Source of the DNA: CAIRDP01 sp037134895
GTDB taxonomy: Bacteria; Bacteroidota; Bacteroidia; Bacteroidales; FEN-979
Direction: 5' to 3'
Assembly: GCA_037134895.1 (NCBI GenBank)
Contig: JBAXLI010000008.1
Span: 1 to 64,000 of the forward strand
DNA length: 64,000 bases
This document shows, one piece after another, positions 60,904 to 64,000 of the stretch (positions are counted from its first letter, which is position 1; each line of letters begins with the position of its first letter). The translations under genes and the position numbers were made by a program. Below the pieces are notes generated by a model. It worked only from the letters and a program-made list of their open reading frames with translations. It did not search any database and had not been told where the DNA came from.

Positions 60904-61659
60904 ATGCCATTGATATTAGGACGAAACAGGCCAAACGGAGCAATCGGTGTCTGGCAAATTACCGAAGATGAAACTGCGCTCAGCACCCTTGCCTCTGCCG
61001 TTGAAGAGGACGAGAAAGTGGTCAGGACCTTCAAAAATGAATCGAGGCGGAAACAATGGTATGCCTGCCGGGCTTTGCTCAGGCAGATGCTTTCTTTTGA
61101 CGAGGTGAAAGTCGATTATGACATGCATGGCAGACCATCTCTCAGGGGATTTAAGGGAGATATTTCATTTTCCCATACACAGGATTATGCAGCAGTAATA
61201 TTGAATAAGGTGGGACGTGCCGGGATTGACATAGAAAAAATCAATCCCAGGATACACCGGGTTGCAGATAGGTTCCTTCAGGATGAAGAACTGGAGCACG
61301 TATCACGTATCGCGAGAAACGAGGAACGAGGAACGTGTCACCAATCACCAACAAACAGCAACCAACAACCAACAACCAATCCCCAACCCCCAATCCCCAA
61401 CCCCCAACCCCCAATCCCCAACCCCCAATCCCCAACCACTGAACTCCTATATTTATACTGGTGTGCAAAGGAAGCGTTATATAAATTTTATGGTAATCCC
61501 TCGGTTGACCTGAAAAATGATATCTACATCATTGCATTTGATTATTTTTGCAATCCAAATGCCGCCTTCACTTCACGGGTAAAATCATCGGAAGGCATCA
61601 GAGAACATGAACTCTTATCGGTCAGGATAGGGGATCATATGCTTGTTTATACCTTATAA
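60904..61659 (+). CDS. 4'-phosphopantetheinyl transferase superfamily protein
   Basis: Start at ATG 60904 (MPLILGRNRPNGAIGVWQIT), 252 residues; the upstream open frame is translated repeat and is excluded. Sfp-type signatures: GRPSLRG, ISFSHTQDYAAVIL, the Mg-binding GIDIEKI and WCAKEALYKFYG. It would attach phosphopantetheine to carrier proteins. Between RFLQDEELEHVSRI and LYLYWCAKEA a heptamer array (residues ~132-178) inserts a hydrophilic N/P/Q-rich stretch where family members normally have a much shorter link. The stop is 7 bases before metH. Confidence 0.87.
   Translation: MPLILGRNRPNGAIGVWQITEDETALSTLASAVEEDEKVVRTFKNESRRKQWYACRALLRQMLSFDEVKVDYDMHGRPSLRGFKGDISFSHTQDYAAVILNKVGRAGIDIEKINPRIHRVADRFLQDEELEHVSRIARNEERGTCHQSPTNSNQQPTTNPQPPIPNPQPPIPNPQSPTTELLYLYWCAKEALYKFYGNPSVDLKNDIYIIAFDYFCNPNAAFTSRVKSSEGIREHELLSVRIGDHMLVYTL
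61297..61436 (+). repeat. In-frame heptamer array inside phosphopantetheinyl transferase gene
   Basis: Twenty 7-mers in strict register: CACGTAT CACGTAT CGCGAGA AACGAGG AACGAGG AACGTGT CACCAAT CACCAAC AAACAGC AACCAAC AACCAAC AACCAAT, then eight CCCCAAC/CCCCAAT units. Translated as NPQPPIP-like heptapeptides. The gene remains open on both sides. Confidence 0.93.
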
Positions 61660-61666
61660 AGAGCGA

Positions 61667-64000
61667 ATGACAACATTAAAAGCTGCAATAAAAGAGAGAG
61701 TTCTTACCCTGGATGGAGCAATGGGGACCATGATACAGAGGTATAAGCTCGATGAAGCAGCCTTCAGGGGTGAGAGATTCAGGGAGTTTAAACATTCCCT
61801 GAAGGGGAACAATGACATCCTGGTTCTCACCCAGCCCCAGGTCATCCGCGAGATCCACGAGAAATATCTTGAAGCCGGAGCCGACATCATCGAGACAAAT
61901 ACATTTAACGGCACAAGGATCTCACAGGCTGATTACCATACCGAAGAATATGTTTACGATATAAATTTTGCAGCTGCCAGGCTTGCCAGGGAGGCAGCCG
62001 ATAATTTTTCCGCATCCGGATCAGGCAAACCACGCTGGGTTGCAGGATCAATGGGCCCTACCAATAAAACTGCTTCTCTTTCACCCGATGTTCAGAACCC
62101 CGCTTTCCGCGCAGTAACCTTTGACCAGCTTTATGAAGCCTACAGGGAACAGACCCGTGGCCTCATCGACGGAGGGGTGGATATGCTCATGGTCGAAACG
62201 ATTTTTGACACTCTGAATGCAAAAGCTGCATTGATCGGCGTTTTTGACGAAATTGAAGCCAGGGGTCTGAAAGGTAAATTTCCGGTAGTTGCCTCTGGAA
62301 CCATCACGGATCTTTCTGGCAGAACCCTCTCGGGACAGACTCTTGAGGCCTTCCTGTTTTCCCTCTCGCATTTCGACCTTTTTGCAATCGGACTGAACTG
62401 CGCGCTCGGAGCCAGGGAGCTGAGGCCATATATAAAGGAACTCGCCGCCAAAGCCCCGTTCCCGGTTATTGCCTTCCCGAATGCCGGACTTCCAAACCAG
62501 TTCGGAGAATATGACCAGCCTCCTGCACAGATGGCTGAGTATATTAAAGATTTCCTTGACAATGGTTTTGTTAACCTTGTCGGCGGATGTTGTGGTACCA
62601 CCCCCGAATATATTGCCCGCTTCTCTGAACTCGCTGCCAAAGCCATTCCGAGGGTTGTCCCCCCCCGCAAAAATGAACTGCACCTCAGCGGCCTTGAACC
62701 CCTGGTGATCTTTGAAGGAAGCAATTTTATCAATATAGGTGAACGGACGAATGTAAGCGGTTCGAAAAAATTCGCCAGGCTCATCAGGGAGGAAAAATAC
62801 GAAGAAGCCCTCTCTGTCGCCCGTCAGCAGGTTGAAAACGGAGCCCAGGTCATCGATATCAGCATGGATGAAGCCATGCTCGATGCCGAAAAATCCATGA
62901 CCGGCTTTCTGAATATGATTGCCTCCGACCCCGATATTGCAAGAGTTCCCGTGATGATAGATTCATCCAAATGGTCGGTGCTGAAAAGCGGGCTGAAGTG
63001 CGTTCAGGGTAAATGCATAGTAAATTCAATAAGTCTCAAGGAAGGCGAAAAATCTTTTCTCGAACATGCCAGGTATGTCAGGAAATTCGGTGCTGCGGTC
63101 GTCGTCATGGCATTCGATGAGGAAGGACAGGCCACCTCTTTTGAAAGGCGGATCGAAATTGCAAAGAGAGCCTATGACCTTCTGACTGACAAGGCTGATT
63201 TCAGACCCGAAGACATCATTTTCGACCCCAATATTCTTACTGTTGCAACAGGAATAGAAGAGCATAATAACTATGCAGTGGATTTTCTGAATGCAACCCG
63301 CTGGATAAAGAAGAACCTTCCATTTGCAAGGGTCAGCGGGGGGATAAGCAATCTCTCCTTCTCTTTCAGGGGAAATGACTTCCTGCGTGAAGCCATGCAT
63401 TCGGCTTTCCTGTTCCATGCCATTCAGGCTGGACTCGATATGGGAATTGTCAATGCAGGAGCTTTACCGGTTTACGACGAAATCGAAAAGGAGCTGCTTA
63501 AACTTGTTGAAGACGTTATCCTGAACCGGAGGAAAGACGGAACAGAGAGGTTGCTCGCCTACGCCGACAACATGAAGGAAGGCCCCGACAGGGAAAAGAA
63601 AGCCGAGGAATGGAGGGCCTTGCCTGTTGTCGAAAGACTCCAGCACTCTCTGATAAAAGGAATAACTGAGTTTATAGAGCAGGATGTTGAAGAAGCCCTG
63701 CCATTATTCGACCAGGCCCTTAAGGTTATCGAAGGCCCCCTGATGGATGGCATGAATATCGTTGGCGACCTGTTCGGAAGCGGCAAAATGTTTCTGCCCC
63801 AGGTTGTTAAAAGCGCCAGGGTCATGAAAAAAGCTGTTGGCTATCTCACCCCCAGGATTGAAGCTGAAAAAAAAGCAGGTTCCTCCGCCGCCAAACCCAA
63901 CGGGAAGATCCTGATGGCTACTGTAAAAGGAGATGTTCACGATATCGGCAAGAACATCGTTGGGGTCATCCTGGCCTGCAATAACTACGAAGTGATAGAC
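61667..64000 (+). CDS. metH: Cobalamin-dependent methionine synthase, 3' end outside window
   Basis: 778 codons from ATG 61667 to the window edge. Homocysteine-binding domain (~5-320) with zinc cysteines in IGLNCALGA and VGGCCGTT; pterin-binding domain (~345-610: NIGERTNVSGSKKFARLI, GAQVIDISMDEAMLDAEKSM); helical cap (~640-735); start of the B12 domain with the cobalt-ligand His in VKGDVHDIGKNIVGV. It methylates homocysteine from methyltetrahydrofolate. The activation domain would lie outside the window. With ahcY it forms the activated methyl cycle. Confidence 0.96.
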   Translation, partial: MTTLKAAIKERVLTLDGAMGTMIQRYKLDEAAFRGERFREFKHSLKGNNDILVLTQPQVIREIHEKYLEAGADIIETNTFNGTRISQADYHTEEYVYDINFAAARLAREAADNFSASGSGKPRWVAGSMGPTNKTASLSPDVQNPAFRAVTFDQLYEAYREQTRGLIDGGVDMLMVETIFDTLNAKAALIGVFDEIEARGLKGKFPVVASGTITDLSGRTLSGQTLEAFLFSLSHFDLFAIGLNCALGARELRPYIKELAAKAPFPVIAFPNAGLPNQFGEYDQPPAQMAEYIKDFLDNGFVNLVGGCCGTTPEYIARFSELAAKAIPRVVPPRKNELHLSGLEPLVIFEGSNFINIGERTNVSGSKKFARLIREEKYEEALSVARQQVENGAQVIDISMDEAMLDAEKSMTGFLNMIASDPDIARVPVMIDSSKWSVLKSGLKCVQGKCIVNSISLKEGEKSFLEHARYVRKFGAAVVVMAFDEEGQATSFERRIEIAKRAYDLLTDKADFRPEDIIFDPNILTVATGIEEHNNYAVDFLNATRWIKKNLPFARVSGGISNLSFSFRGNDFLREAMHSAFLFHAIQAGLDMGIVNAGALPVYDEIEKELLKLVEDVILNRRKDGTERLLAYADNMKEGPDREKKAEEWRALPVVERLQHSLIKGITEFIEQDVEEALPLFDQALKVIEGPLMDGMNIVGDLFGSGKMFLPQVVKSARVMKKAVGYLTPRIEAEKKAGSSAAKPNGKILMATVKGDVHDIGKNIVGVILACNNYEVID

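Noticed and set aside
61241..61513. Open frames with GWGLGVG-like or NPQSPTP-like repeats on both strands
   Set aside because: A 7-bp array without stops is open in several frames; only the frame of the phosphopantetheinyl transferase has enzyme motifs.

Overview
The window reads as chromosomal DNA of an anaerobic, amino-acid-fermenting member of the Bacteroidota (Bacteroidales-like). The reasons are several proteins with type IX secretion (T9SS) C-terminal sorting domains, a TonB-dependent receptor with a carboxypeptidase-like N-terminal domain, a PorV/PorQ-family barrel, LruC and PKD proteins, and Bacteroidota-type promoter elements (TTTG ... TAnnTTTG). I see no rRNA, tRNA, CRISPR array, integrase or transposase.

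Layout. 1-4.5 kb: a zinc-ribbon protein and a large membrane Ser/Thr kinase (cut by the window edge). 4.75-12.5 kb: a T9SS sorting-domain remnant, three T9SS cargo proteins (29-residue repeat protein, beta-helix protein, arylsulfotransferase-like protein) and a small PID-CTERM-like protein. 12.6-22.5 kb: a fermentation locus, with tryptophanase divergent from a minus-strand run ptb - amino acid permease (PspC-like tail) - buk - S9 dipeptidyl peptidase - D-serine dehydratase-like enzyme, then methionine sulfoxide reductase. 22.6-29 kb: mntP, queD, two ECF sigma units and a TetR regulator. 29-38 kb: an LruC/LamG lipoprotein and an RND efflux pump, with its TolC partner and a second TetR gene convergent. 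38-43.5 kb: M14 carboxypeptidase and a selenium operon (mnmH plus a cysteine desulfurase-SelD fusion). 43.5-48.7 kb: a membrane/TPR protein, a divergent PurF-like enzyme, HIT protein and GreA. 48.8-58 kb: an operon of TonB-dependent receptor, 1458-residue secreted protein and PorV/PorQ-like barrel. 58-64 kb: small secreted protein, Rieske-like lipoprotein, adenosylhomocysteinase, phosphopantetheinyl transferase and MetH (cut by the window edge).

The most unusual signal is a dispersed family of tandem 7-bp arrays at seven places (22.5, 35.8, 41.5, 47.75, 59.1, 60.6 and 61.3 kb). Different 7-mer words (GGGGATT, AATTCGT, TGCAGGA, AACCAAC and variants) follow each other largely in unbroken 7-bp register. 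Three arrays fill the gap between convergent stop codons, two lie inside conserved enzyme genes without breaking the frame (21 bp = 7 residues), and some form hairpins or G-rich runs. An 8-bp array at 14.4 kb supplies a start codon. I describe this as a repeat system of unknown mechanism.

Functions fit together as peptide and amino acid catabolism (S9 and M14 peptidases, permease, tryptophanase, D-amino-acid enzyme, butyrate-type ATP generation), surface export by T9SS, envelope signalling (ECF/anti-sigma, kinase), drug efflux, selenium tRNA modification and the activated methyl cycle.
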